DNA of 64,000 nucleotides, from assembly GCA_020638455.1 (NCBI GenBank), contig JACKIK010000003.1, positions 124,001 to 188,000 of the forward strand, read 5' to 3'. Below, one piece after another: positions 15,603-22,366 of this stretch (positions are counted from its first letter, which is position 1; every line of letters begins with the position of its first letter). The stretch is from Hyphomonas sp. GTDB lineage: Bacteria > Pseudomonadota > Alphaproteobacteria > Caulobacterales > Hyphomonadaceae. Under the pieces are notes generated by a model. The model saw only the letters and a list, made by a program, of their open reading frames with translations, had not been told where the DNA came from and ran no database searches. Made by a program: the position numbers and the translations under genes.

Positions 15603-16973
15603 ATGCCCGTGAAGACCATCATCGAACCATTCCGCATCAAATCGGTCGAACCGATCCGCATGACCACGCGCGAGGAACGCGCGGCCTTGCTGAAGGCGGC
15701 GAAGTACAATTTGTTCAAGCTGCACTCCGACGATGTGATCATCGACCTGCTGACCGACAGCGGCACCTCTGCGATGAGCGCGGCGCAATGGGGTGCGGTG
15801 ATGACGGGCGACGAGTCGTATGCCGGCGCGCCGAGCTTCTACCGCTTCGAGGCAGCCGTCCGTGACCTGATGGACTTCGCGCACATCATTCCCGCGCACC
15901 AGGGCCGTGCAGCCGAGCACCTGCTTTTCACGCTGATTGCGAAGCCCGGTCACATCATTCCTTCGAACACGCATTTCGACACGACGCGCGGCAATATCGA
16001 GGCGATGGGTGCCGAAGCGGTAGACCTGCCAATTCCGGAGGGCCGGGTTCCCTCGCTCGACCATCCGTTCAAGGGGAACATGGATCTCGCCGCGCTCGAC
16101 GTGCTGCTGAAAGACAAGGGCGAGGCCGTGCCGGCGGTGATGATGACGATCACCAACAATGCCGGCGGCGGCCAGCCGGTGAGCCTCGAAAATATCCGCA
16201 GCGCCGCCGAGATCGCACACGCGCATGGCAAGCCCTTCTTCATCGACGGCTGCCGGTTCGCCGAGAATGCCTGGTTCATCAAGCTGCGCGAGCCGGGGCA
16301 GCAGGACCGGAGCATCAAGGACATTGTGCGCGACACATTCGCCGTCGCCGACGGCATGACAATGAGTGCCAAGAAGGATGCCTTTGCCAATATCGGCGGC
16401 TGGCTGGCCGTGAATGACGATGCGCTGGCCGAGCGCGCCCGCACGCTGCTGATCCAGACCGAAGGCTTTCCCACCTATGGCGGCCTTGCCGGGCGGGATC
16501 TCGACGCCATCGCGCAGGGCCTGAAGGAGATCATCGACGAGGATTACCTTCGCTACCGTGTACGGACGAATTCCTATATCGCCGAGCGGCTGGACGAGAT
16601 GGGCGTGCCTGTCGTCAAGCCGGCGGGCGGCCACGCCGTATTCGTAGATGCGCGTGCCTTCCTGCCCCATATTCCGCCGCTGGAATATCCCGGCCAGGCG
16701 CTCGCCTGCGCACTCTATGAAGCGGGCGGTATTCGCGGCTGCGAGATCGGTACGGTGATGTTCGGCCGCAAGCCCGACGGCAGCGAAGAGCCAGCCCGGA
16801 TGGACCTTGTCCGCCTCGCCATGCCGCGGCGCGTCTACACCCAGTCACATGCCGACTATATTGTCGAAGTGTTCGAGGAGCTTGCAGCCACGAAGGACGC
16901 CCTCCGTGGCCTGAAGATCGTGAAGGAGCCGTCGATGATGCGGCACTTCACGGCGGAATTTGCCCCGCTCTGA
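15603..16973 (+). CDS. tnaA: Tryptophanase (PLP-dependent L-tryptophan indole-lyase)
   Basis: The protein has about 456 residues. Beta-eliminating lyase landmarks run along the whole length: EPFRIKSVEPIRMTTREER, IIDLLTDSGTSAMS, IPAHQGRAAEHLLF, GCRFAENAWFIK, the PLP lysine in MSAKKDAFANIGG, and MMRHFTAEFAPL at the end. It cleaves L-tryptophan to indole, pyruvate and ammonia. The related tyrosine phenol-lyases carry an Arg in GxRxxERG; here the site reads GIRGCEIG, with Ile as in tryptophanase. AGGAG at 15596-15600 sits only 2 nt before the ATG, so a GTG two codons later (15609, spacing 8) is an equally good start. No TnaC-like leader or TnaB permease is adjacent. Tyrosine phenol-lyase is the main alternative. 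Confidence 0.88.
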   Translation: MPVKTIIEPFRIKSVEPIRMTTREERAALLKAAKYNLFKLHSDDVIIDLLTDSGTSAMSAAQWGAVMTGDESYAGAPSFYRFEAAVRDLMDFAHIIPAHQGRAAEHLLFTLIAKPGHIIPSNTHFDTTRGNIEAMGAEAVDLPIPEGRVPSLDHPFKGNMDLAALDVLLKDKGEAVPAVMMTITNNAGGGQPVSLENIRSAAEIAHAHGKPFFIDGCRFAENAWFIKLREPGQQDRSIKDIVRDTFAVADGMTMSAKKDAFANIGGWLAVNDDALAERARTLLIQTEGFPTYGGLAGRDLDAIAQGLKEIIDEDYLRYRVRTNSYIAERLDEMGVPVVKPAGGHAVFVDARAFLPHIPPLEYPGQALACALYEAGGIRGCEIGTVMFGRKPDGSEEPARMDLVRLAMPRRVYTQSHADYIVEVFEELAATKDALRGLKIVKEPSMMRHFTAEFAPL

Positions 16974-16976
16974 CGA

Positions 16977-17003
16977 AAAGGAGGGCGCCTCAGGCGGCGC
17001 CCT
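16977..17003 (-). terminator. Terminator overlapping the 3' end of the phospholipase C-fold gene
   Basis: AGGGCGCC (16982-16989) and GGCGCCCT (16996-17003) form an 8-bp stem around a 6-nt loop that contains the minus-strand stop codon. On the minus strand it runs into CCTTTTCG. The last codons of the gene therefore make one arm of the stem. It may also end tnaA transcription from the other side. Confidence 0.6.
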
Positions 17004-18903
17004 TCGCCCGCTCGATCCATTCCTCGACTTCGTCCTCGACGAAGACGTCATCGCCGCGCTGGACGTATTCGCCCTCCGGCGAGTTGAGGAATTCCGTCGC
17101 CAGCAGGAACAGCGTGCGCGCCGGCGCGTCCGCCAGCTCCTTCGCCGTTCGGATGCCGGCGCCGACCAGGATCTGAACGTCATGCACCCGCAGGCCCGGC
17201 ACATCCATCATCAGCTTTGTCTGGTCCTGCCAGTCGCGCAGGGTCTCGCTGTCGATATAGTGCACGTCCAGCTGGAAGGCGGTTTCGTCGATGTCGCAAT
17301 CGAGCAGGTCGCCGATCGTCGTGATACCGGCCCGGGCGAGGCGCTTGGCCGTCTTGCGACCGATGGAGGGCGCGTCGACGACCGGATCATCCCGCGTCAG
17401 GCGCGGCGTATGCGCGTAGACACCCTCGTCTTCCTCGGCGTCGACGACTGACTCTTCGTCAAGGTCCGCTTCATCGGCTTCGGCGGCGTCGTCATACTCT
17501 TCCGCTTCGTCGTCGTCCTCGTATTCGGACGAGTCGTAGTCCTCATCCTCGTCATACTCCTCGGACTCGTCATCCTCGTCCTCGTCATATTCCTCGTCGT
17601 CGGACTCTTCGTCGAACTCTTCCTCGTCGTCGTCCTCGTCTTCGTATTCGTCGTCTTCGTACTCTTCGTCGGACTCTTCGTCGTCGTCATACTCCTCGTC
17701 CGAGTCTTCCTCGTCATCTTCGTCGCCGTCGTCGGCGGACAGGAGGGCTTCGTCTTCCTCGTCGGTGTCGTCGGAGATGTCCTCTTCTTCGAGGTCTGCC
17801 TCGTCGGCTTCCTCGAAGATTTCCTCGTCTTCAGCCTCCGGTGCAGGCGCAACAGCGGCGGCTTCCTTGCGCATCGGCTTGATGACGGGAACCTCGTCCT
17901 CGATCACTTCATCGTCGATCTCGGGCGCCTCGCCTTCGGGACGCACATGCTTGGTGCCGATCGGGGCGATTTCCTGGGCATCCAGCTCCTTCAGAGGTAC
18001 GCGGAGCACCTGCTTCGCGTGAAGCTTGCGGATGAACTTGTCGTCGTCCGGCAGCGACCTGACGACCTTGCCGGTCTTCTGGAATTCCCGGTACATGCGC
18101 TCGACCTGCGCGCGGTCGGATGCGTCTGCCATTTTCGACGTGATCCAGCGCAGCGGGATGTCCAGCGTCTCGATATAGCCCTGCAGGGTCAGGTTCACCT
18201 TCGGCGGCGAAACGGCCGCCTCGTCGATGGCTTTCGACACAAGCGCGGCAAACCCGGCCGTCGCATAGGCCACGAGTTCGGCAATCGCCTCGCGCAGCGT
18301 GTCGTCGAGACCGGCCGGCGGATGCGCGACACCGCGTTCGAAATGATAGTGGTCGATGAAGGTGTCATAATAGACGTTCGACAGCGTCGCGCCTTCCAGC
18401 ACCATGTCGGCAACGAAGCCCGGCCCTTCGGGCACCTCAACGTCCGGGTAGCCATTGGTCTCGATCAGCTCGTCAATCACGTCCCGGCTCTTGGCGATGG
18501 ACCATTCCATGGCACGGTGGATGACGCCCTCTTCCTCCGTCTGCGCCGTGTGGAAGGGCTGGATCGGGTCAGCATAATAATGGCTGAGCACGCCGAGCGC
18601 GTAGGCTGCGCGGCTCCATTGCTTCGCGCGCAGCAGTTCGACGGACTTGGCATACCATTCCATCGCCGCATCGCGGGCCCCGCCCCACTGGCCTTCATTC
18701 ACATGGCACACATGGTTCTTGAAGTCCTTGAACTTCGAATCGGGTGCCTTGGCCCCTTCCAGCAGGTGCTCATGGTGGACCAGGAACAGCGATTTCCAGG
18801 CCTCGCCCTCCTCGCCGGCAATCAGCGAAAGCGCATCAAAAGCAATGAAGTGGTGGGTTGAGCGGCAGCGATGTGCACGAACGACGCGCTCGAGCAAGGA
18901 CAT
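16990..18903 (-). CDS. Zinc-dependent phospholipase C-fold domain, acidic linker, DUF4332 (helix-hairpin-helix) domain
   Basis: The protein has 637 residues. Residues 1-~260 resemble the all-helical S1-P1/phospholipase C fold: THHFIAFDAL, a HHEHLLEG stretch, then GVLSHYYADPIQPFHTAQTE, the metal-binding HxxADxxxPxH-type motif, and a later HRAME. About residues 370-520 consist almost only of Asp, Glu, Ser and Tyr. The C-terminal ~115 residues (VDAPSIGRKTAKRLARAGIT, then VPGLRVHDVQILVGAGIRTA) are a DUF4332 tandem helix-hairpin-helix domain. There is no signal peptide, unlike secreted phospholipases C, so it is probably cytosolic. The ribosome-binding site lies at the foot of a strong hairpin, and a near-CtrA site is upstream. 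Its function is unknown; a tether holding a hydrolase-like domain to nucleic acid or to a protein partner is only a guess. Confidence 0.85.
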   Translation of the reverse strand: MSLLERVVRAHRCRSTHHFIAFDALSLIAGEEGEAWKSLFLVHHEHLLEGAKAPDSKFKDFKNHVCHVNEGQWGGARDAAMEWYAKSVELLRAKQWSRAAYALGVLSHYYADPIQPFHTAQTEEEGVIHRAMEWSIAKSRDVIDELIETNGYPDVEVPEGPGFVADMVLEGATLSNVYYDTFIDHYHFERGVAHPPAGLDDTLREAIAELVAYATAGFAALVSKAIDEAAVSPPKVNLTLQGYIETLDIPLRWITSKMADASDRAQVERMYREFQKTGKVVRSLPDDDKFIRKLHAKQVLRVPLKELDAQEIAPIGTKHVRPEGEAPEIDDEVIEDEVPVIKPMRKEAAAVAPAPEAEDEEIFEEADEADLEEEDISDDTDEEDEALLSADDGDEDDEEDSDEEYDDDEESDEEYEDDEYEDEDDDEEEFDEESDDEEYDEDEDDESEEYDEDEDYDSSEYEDDDEAEEYDDAAEADEADLDEESVVDAEEDEGVYAHTPRLTRDDPVVDAPSIGRKTAKRLARAGITTIGDLLDCDIDETAFQLDVHYIDSETLRDWQDQTKLMMDVPGLRVHDVQILVGAGIRTAKELADAPARTLFLLATEFLNSPEGEYVQRGDDVFVEDEVEEWIERAKGAA

Positions 18904-18910
18904 GGCGAGA

Positions 18911-18940
18911 CTCCTCAGCCTGCAATTTGTCAGGCTAAGG
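18911..18940 (-). promoter_or_regulatory. Hairpin covering the ribosome-binding site of the phospholipase C-fold gene
   Basis: In the minus-strand RNA CCUUAGCCUG pairs with CAGGCUGAGG around an 8-nt loop: ten pairs with one G-U. The 3' arm includes the GAGG of the GAGGAG ribosome-binding site (AGGAG at 18911-18915), 7 nt before the ATG. The structure should lower initiation unless opened. Confidence 0.55.
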
Positions 18941-18955
18941 AGTGCTTCAACTTGG

Positions 18956-18971
18956 TTACCCGGTTGTTAAC
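18956..18971. promoter_or_regulatory. Near-consensus CtrA site
   Basis: TTAC-N7-TTAAC fits the CtrA box TTAA-N7-TTAAC with one mismatch in the first half. It lies 53 bp upstream of the ATG of the phospholipase C-fold gene, a usual position for CtrA-controlled promoters. Confidence 0.35.
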
Positions 18972-19003
18972 CCTTCGCGCCACAGGCGAAGAAAATTCAG
19001 GGC

Positions 19004-20344
19004 TCAACGCACAGCAAAATCGGTCGGTTCGGTGCTCTTGCCCTTCTTGTCGGTTTCGCCCTTTGGCTGGCCGTGCTTGCCGGGGCCCATGAAGCCGAAC
19101 AGGTGGCCGGCGACTTTCCGCATCTGGATCTCTTCCGAGCCCTCGGTGATGCGGTAGCGACGGTGGTGGCGGTAGATGTGCTCGAACGGCTTGTGGCGGG
19201 AATAGCCCATGCCGCCATGCACCTGCATCGCCCGGTCGGCCGCATTGCAGCAGAGCCGATTTGCCCGGTAGTTGCACATCGAGACCTTGTCGGAGAGATG
19301 GATCGCCACTTCCGGCTTCGACATCTGGTCCATCTCCCAGGCTGTCTTGAAGATCAGGAGGCGCAGCATTTCCGCCTCGGTGGCCAGTTCAACGAGCGGG
19401 AACTGGATCGCCTGGTTGGTCGCCAGCGCCTTGCCGAAGGGCTTGCGCTCGCGGGCATATTTCACGCTCTCATTAATGCAGTAGATCGCCGCGCCGACGG
19501 AGCTTGCCGCCTGGCGGATACGGTTTTCGTGCACGAAGTGCTGGGCCAGCGCGAGGCCGCCTTCAGGCGGGCCGAACACGGCCTCCTCCGGCACCCAGAC
19601 ATTGGTGATCGACACGCGCGGATGGTCCGTCGGCATGTTGAAGGTCCACATGTACTCCTCGATGACGACGCCCGGATCGTCGGCCGGCACGAGAAGGCAG
19701 GTGATGCCCTTCGCGTCGCCGTCCTCGCCGCTCGTCCGGGCGAAGCACATCATGTGGCTGGCGACGTGCATGCCGGTGGTCCACATCTTCTCGCCATTGA
19801 TCAGCCAGCCATCCTTGCCGTCCTTCTTCTGGCGGACGGCGCGGGTTTCCATATGGGTTGCGTCGGAGCCGTGGTCCGGCTCGGTGAGGCCGAAGGTCGC
19901 CCGGAATTCGCCGGCCAGCGCCGCTTCGGCGAGGTGCTTCTGGTCCGGCCGGGCGAAGTCCCGCAGCATCAGGATCTGCGGGAAGTTGCCGACGATGGAG
20001 TGTTCGTTCTGGAGGTCGTTGTGCAGGCCGAGGCCCTTCTTGGCGAAATGTTCGCGGATGATGGCCATGCCGAGATTGGTGCCGTCCTGGCCGCCGAATT
20101 CCTTCGGCAGGGCGTAGCGGAGATGGCCGGCCTTGTCGGCGCGGCGCTTGGCTTCGCGCAGCAGGTCTTCCCATTCGTGCCGCGGCAGGCCGCCATTGTC
20201 GAAATCCGTCCGCGCCCATTCGCGCCGGTGATCGAAGAAGCGGATATTGTCGTCCTGCTCCTCCAGCGGCCGGATCTCGTCCTCGATGAACTTGTCGAGC
20301 ACGACCAGATAATCGGCGATGTCCTTTGGAATGTTGAAGTCCAT
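19004..20344 (-). CDS. Acyl-CoA dehydrogenase
   Basis: The protein has 446 residues, starting MDFNIPKDIADYLVVLDKF. The FAD-dependent fold shows FGLTEPDHGSDATHMETRAV in the middle domain, INGEKMWTTGMHVASHMMCF, ITNVWVPEEAVFG, and MQVHGGMGYSRHKPFEHIYR with RYRITEGSEEIQMR at the end. It oxidises an acyl-CoA at the alpha-beta bond, passing electrons to ETF. The N-terminus is longer than in short-chain enzymes, so it looks like a member of the caiA/FadE-type single-chain group used for medium, branched or unusual acyl-CoAs. The chosen ATG follows AGGAGGAC. It stands alone; the upstream region is shared with the UrcA gene on the other strand. Confidence 0.9.
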   Translation of the reverse strand: MDFNIPKDIADYLVVLDKFIEDEIRPLEEQDDNIRFFDHRREWARTDFDNGGLPRHEWEDLLREAKRRADKAGHLRYALPKEFGGQDGTNLGMAIIREHFAKKGLGLHNDLQNEHSIVGNFPQILMLRDFARPDQKHLAEAALAGEFRATFGLTEPDHGSDATHMETRAVRQKKDGKDGWLINGEKMWTTGMHVASHMMCFARTSGEDGDAKGITCLLVPADDPGVVIEEYMWTFNMPTDHPRVSITNVWVPEEAVFGPPEGGLALAQHFVHENRIRQAASSVGAAIYCINESVKYARERKPFGKALATNQAIQFPLVELATEAEMLRLLIFKTAWEMDQMSKPEVAIHLSDKVSMCNYRANRLCCNAADRAMQVHGGMGYSRHKPFEHIYRHHRRYRITEGSEEIQMRKVAGHLFGFMGPGKHGQPKGETDKKGKSTEPTDFAVR

Positions 20345-20475
20345 GGGGGCTGTCCTCCTGCCTCGGCGCGCCTGCGCATCCTGCTGGCCGCAACAATACC
20401 CCTGCCAGTAGCGGCGGCAATTTGTGCCGCCGGGGCAAGCTGCCCGACTAAACCCTGTCAATAGAAAAAATTAAT

Positions 20476-20513
20476 CACTGAACGATTGACATATTATTCA
20501 GTCGTCATATTTT
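20476..20513 (+). promoter_or_regulatory. Sigma-70-type promoter with ACTGAA-N14-TTCAGT dyad (first of two)
   Basis: TTGACA (20486-20491) and TATTTT (20508-20513) are separated by 16 bp. The -35 box lies between the arms of an exact inverted repeat, ACTGAA (20477-20482) and TTCAGT (20497-20502). It is followed at 20521 by CGGCCCCACC and at 20548-20561 by AAAGG-N2-TCCTCCC directly before the UrcA-type start. The same blocks, in the same order, precede the gene at 21050. Confidence 0.65.
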
Positions 20514-20561
20514 GGCATCACGGCCCCACCAGCCGTGCCACCAGCAGAAAGGTTTCCTCCC

Positions 20562-20909
20562 ATGACCTCCCGACTTCTCGCCCTCACCCTCACCGCTGCA
20601 CTTGCCGGCAGCACCTTCCTGGCCACCCCTGCCGCCGCGCAGGTACACCGGGTTGTGCAGCTGGACGTACAGTATGACAGCACCGCGCTCGGCACCGCTC
20701 CGGGCGCCGCAACCGTCTTGGATTCGCTGCAGGAACAGGCAAATGACGCTTGCCGTTACGTCCGCCCCATCGCCGGGGCGCCGCGGATCGATGAGGCCTG
20801 CGCGGCCGATATCGTTGCCAAGGCCGTGACGAAAATCGACGACGCCAGCCTCAGCCGGGTCTACCAGTCGCGCATTGGCGGCGTGGAACTCATGGCCTCG
20901 GCAGACTGA
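20562..20909 (+). CDS. UrcA family secreted protein
   Basis: The protein has 115 residues. A signal peptide (MTSRLLALTLTAALAGSTFL ... AAAQ) leads to a UrcA-type body: HRVVQLDVQYDSTALGTAPG, then a two-cysteine pair in NDACRYVRPI and DEACAADIVAKAVTKID. UrcA proteins are small periplasmic proteins of unknown function, common in Caulobacterales and sphingomonads. The start follows AAAGG by 9 nt, with TCCTCCC in between. Its upstream region matches that of the next gene at several blocks. Confidence 0.82.
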   Translation: MTSRLLALTLTAALAGSTFLATPAAAQVHRVVQLDVQYDSTALGTAPGAATVLDSLQEQANDACRYVRPIAGAPRIDEACAADIVAKAVTKIDDASLSRVYQSRIGGVELMASAD

Positions 20910-20928
20910 CATCGACTTGCAATCGGAA

Positions 20929-20967
20929 GCACTGAACACTTGACGTTTTTTTCAGTGCTCTTTATTT
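20929..20967 (+). promoter_or_regulatory. Sigma-70-type promoter with GCACTGAA-N14-TTCAGTGC dyad (second of two)
   Basis: TTGACG (20940-20945) and TTATTT (20962-20967) are 16 bp apart. An exact 8-bp inverted repeat flanks the -35 box (20929-20936 and 20951-20958). The geometry equals that at 20476-20513, including the 14-bp gap between arms. CGGCCCCACC recurs at 21013-21022 and AAAGG-N2-TCCTCCC just before the ATG at 21050. Confidence 0.65.
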
Positions 20968-21049
20968 GGAACAGGCCGGGGTTTCCACCGTTTCTCCGGC
21001 CTGACCTCCAACCGGCCCCACCGGCCGACAGATTCAAAGGCATCCTCCC

Positions 21050-21346
21050 ATGCTCCGTTCCGCTCTTCTCGGCGCTGCCTTCCTCGGCCTTGCCGCGCCC
21101 GCATTCGCAGCCACCTTCACGTTCGAGACCGCCCAGCCGCTCGCCAAGGACCACTACACGCTGGAAGGCGCGGTCTGGACCTGCGACGGCACGACCTGCA
21201 CCGGCGACCTGAACCGCAAGAAAATCACGGTCGTCATGTGCAAGAAGATCGCGAAGAAGACGGGCGAAATCGTTTCGTTCACGTCGAAAGACTTCGAGCT
21301 CTCGGCCGAAGACCTGGAAGCCTGCAAGGCCGCCATCAGCAAGTAA
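21050..21346 (+). CDS. Small secreted CC_3452-like protein
   Basis: The protein has 98 residues, with a signal peptide (MLRSALLGAAFLGLAAPAFA). The mature part fits the CC_3452 pattern: AVWTCDGTTCTGDL, then VVMCKKIAKKTGEIVSF, then a final cysteine in LEACKAAISK, giving four conserved cysteines and probably two disulfides. The family is known only as conserved small periplasmic proteins in alphaproteobacteria. A strong terminator follows. The promoter and leader match those of the UrcA gene 450 bp upstream, so the two are probably co-regulated from separate promoters. Confidence 0.8.
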   Translation: MLRSALLGAAFLGLAAPAFAATFTFETAQPLAKDHYTLEGAVWTCDGTTCTGDLNRKKITVVMCKKIAKKTGEIVSFTSKDFELSAEDLEACKAAISK

Positions 21347-21393
21347 GCGCTGAACTCAATTCCAGGGGCTGATCTCTCCAGAGCCTCTCCTCG

Positions 21394-21427
21394 GGCCGCC
21401 ACGGTTTCTCCGGGCGGCCATTTTTTT
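21394..21427 (+). terminator. Rho-independent terminator after the CC_3452-like gene
   Basis: GGCCGCC (21394-21400) pairs with GGCGGCC (21413-21419) across a 12-nt loop and is followed by A and seven T. It lies 48 bp after the stop codon. Confidence 0.88.
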
Positions 21428-21443
21428 GCCGCTCGCCGGCAAA

Positions 21444-21830
21444 TCAGACAGCGGCGACAGCCTCCGCCAGCATGTCCCGCACCTGCCCGGCGACCGCTTT
21501 CAGCCCGTCATTCTCGATTGCCTGCATCGACGCGACGGGATCAATGGCGCTGACCTCAACCCCGCCCTGGGTTTCGCGCACGATCACATTGCAGGGCAGC
21601 ATGGCGCCGACCCGCGGCTCCATGCCGATGGCCTCGAAGGCCATTTTCGGATTGCAGGCGCCGAGAATGCGGTAGGCGGGCATGTCGGCATCGAGCTTCT
21701 TCTTCATGGTTGCCTGGACGTCGATCTCGGTCAGGACGCCAAAGCCCTTCGCCGCCAGGGCCGCGCGCGTGCGCGCATCGACATCGGCGAAGGCAGCGCC
21801 TTCAATGAGGCGGGTGATCGTATAGGACAT
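21444..21830 (-). CDS. DUF302 domain protein
   Basis: The protein has 128 residues, starting MSYTITRLIEGAAFADVDAR 4 nt after AGGAGCTCCCC. The DUF302 core is clear: AALAAKGFGVLTEIDVQATM, then YRILGACNPKMAFEAI and GAMLPCNVIVRE, including the conserved CNP and LPCN motifs. DUF302 proteins form small alpha/beta dimers of unknown function, often linked to sulfur or metal stress. It lies 64 bp downstream of the VOC gene in the same orientation, so they may be co-transcribed. Confidence 0.88.
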   Translation of the reverse strand: MSYTITRLIEGAAFADVDARTRAALAAKGFGVLTEIDVQATMKKKLDADMPAYRILGACNPKMAFEAIGMEPRVGAMLPCNVIVRETQGGVEVSAIDPVASMQAIENDGLKAVAGQVRDMLAEAVAAV

Positions 21831-21894
21831 GGGGAGCTCCTCTCCTGGTGTGCATGAAACCGGTGCCCCCGATGTGGGATCGGCGGCGTCCGGT

Positions 21895-22293
21895 TCAAAC
21901 CGCAGGACTGGATTCGACGGGCTGCCAGAGCTCGATCTTGCGGCCATCCGGGTCCATGACCCAGGCAAACTTGCCATAGGGCTCGATCATGGGCTCGCCC
22001 TCCAGCGGCACGCCTTCGGCTTCCAGCCGCGCCAGCATGCCGTCGAAATCGTCGATCATCAGGTTGATCATGAAATCACTGGCGGAGGGCTTGAAATAGT
22101 CGCTTTCGGCCTTGAAGGGCGCCCAGATGGTGCGGGCGCCTTCCGGAAACACCGCCGCTGAGTCGGCATGGCCGAAACTCGTGCCGCCATAGTCATCCAT
22201 CTCGATGCCGAGTGCGCGCCGGTACCAGTCCCGCGTCGCATCCACATCCGTGCACAGGAAAAACACGCCCCCCACGCCGATCACTTTTGCCAT
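21895..22293 (-). CDS. VOC family (glyoxalase/bleomycin resistance-like) protein
   Basis: The protein has 132 residues with an ATG 6 nt after GGAGG. Two beta-alpha-beta-beta-beta modules are visible: GVGGVFFLCTDVDATRDWYR and RALGIEMDDYGGTSF, then MINLMIDDFDGMLARLEAEG and WVMDPDGRKIELWQP. The final Glu (KIELWQP) is the usual metal ligand. Substrate unknown. It is divergent from the haloalkane dehalogenase operon, with 73 bp between starts. Confidence 0.88.
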   Translation of the reverse strand: MAKVIGVGGVFFLCTDVDATRDWYRRALGIEMDDYGGTSFGHADSAAVFPEGARTIWAPFKAESDYFKPSASDFMINLMIDDFDGMLARLEAEGVPLEGEPMIEPYGKFAWVMDPDGRKIELWQPVESSPAV

Positions 22294-22366
22294 TTTGCGC
22301 CTCCTCCGATTGGCAAGCCGTCCACACTGCCGCATCCTGACCGCCTGAACGGAGAGGATGCCGGGC

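Noticed and set aside
15603..16973. Tyrosine phenol-lyase as identity of the lyase
   Set aside because: The Arg of the TPL-type GxRxxERG motif is replaced by Ile (GIRGCEIG), as in tryptophanase. The call rests on remembered family motifs and an assay is needed for certainty.
21885..21910. GGTTCAAACC resembling a tRNA T-loop
   Set aside because: It overlaps the stop of the VOC gene; no acceptor or anticodon stem can be folded around it.
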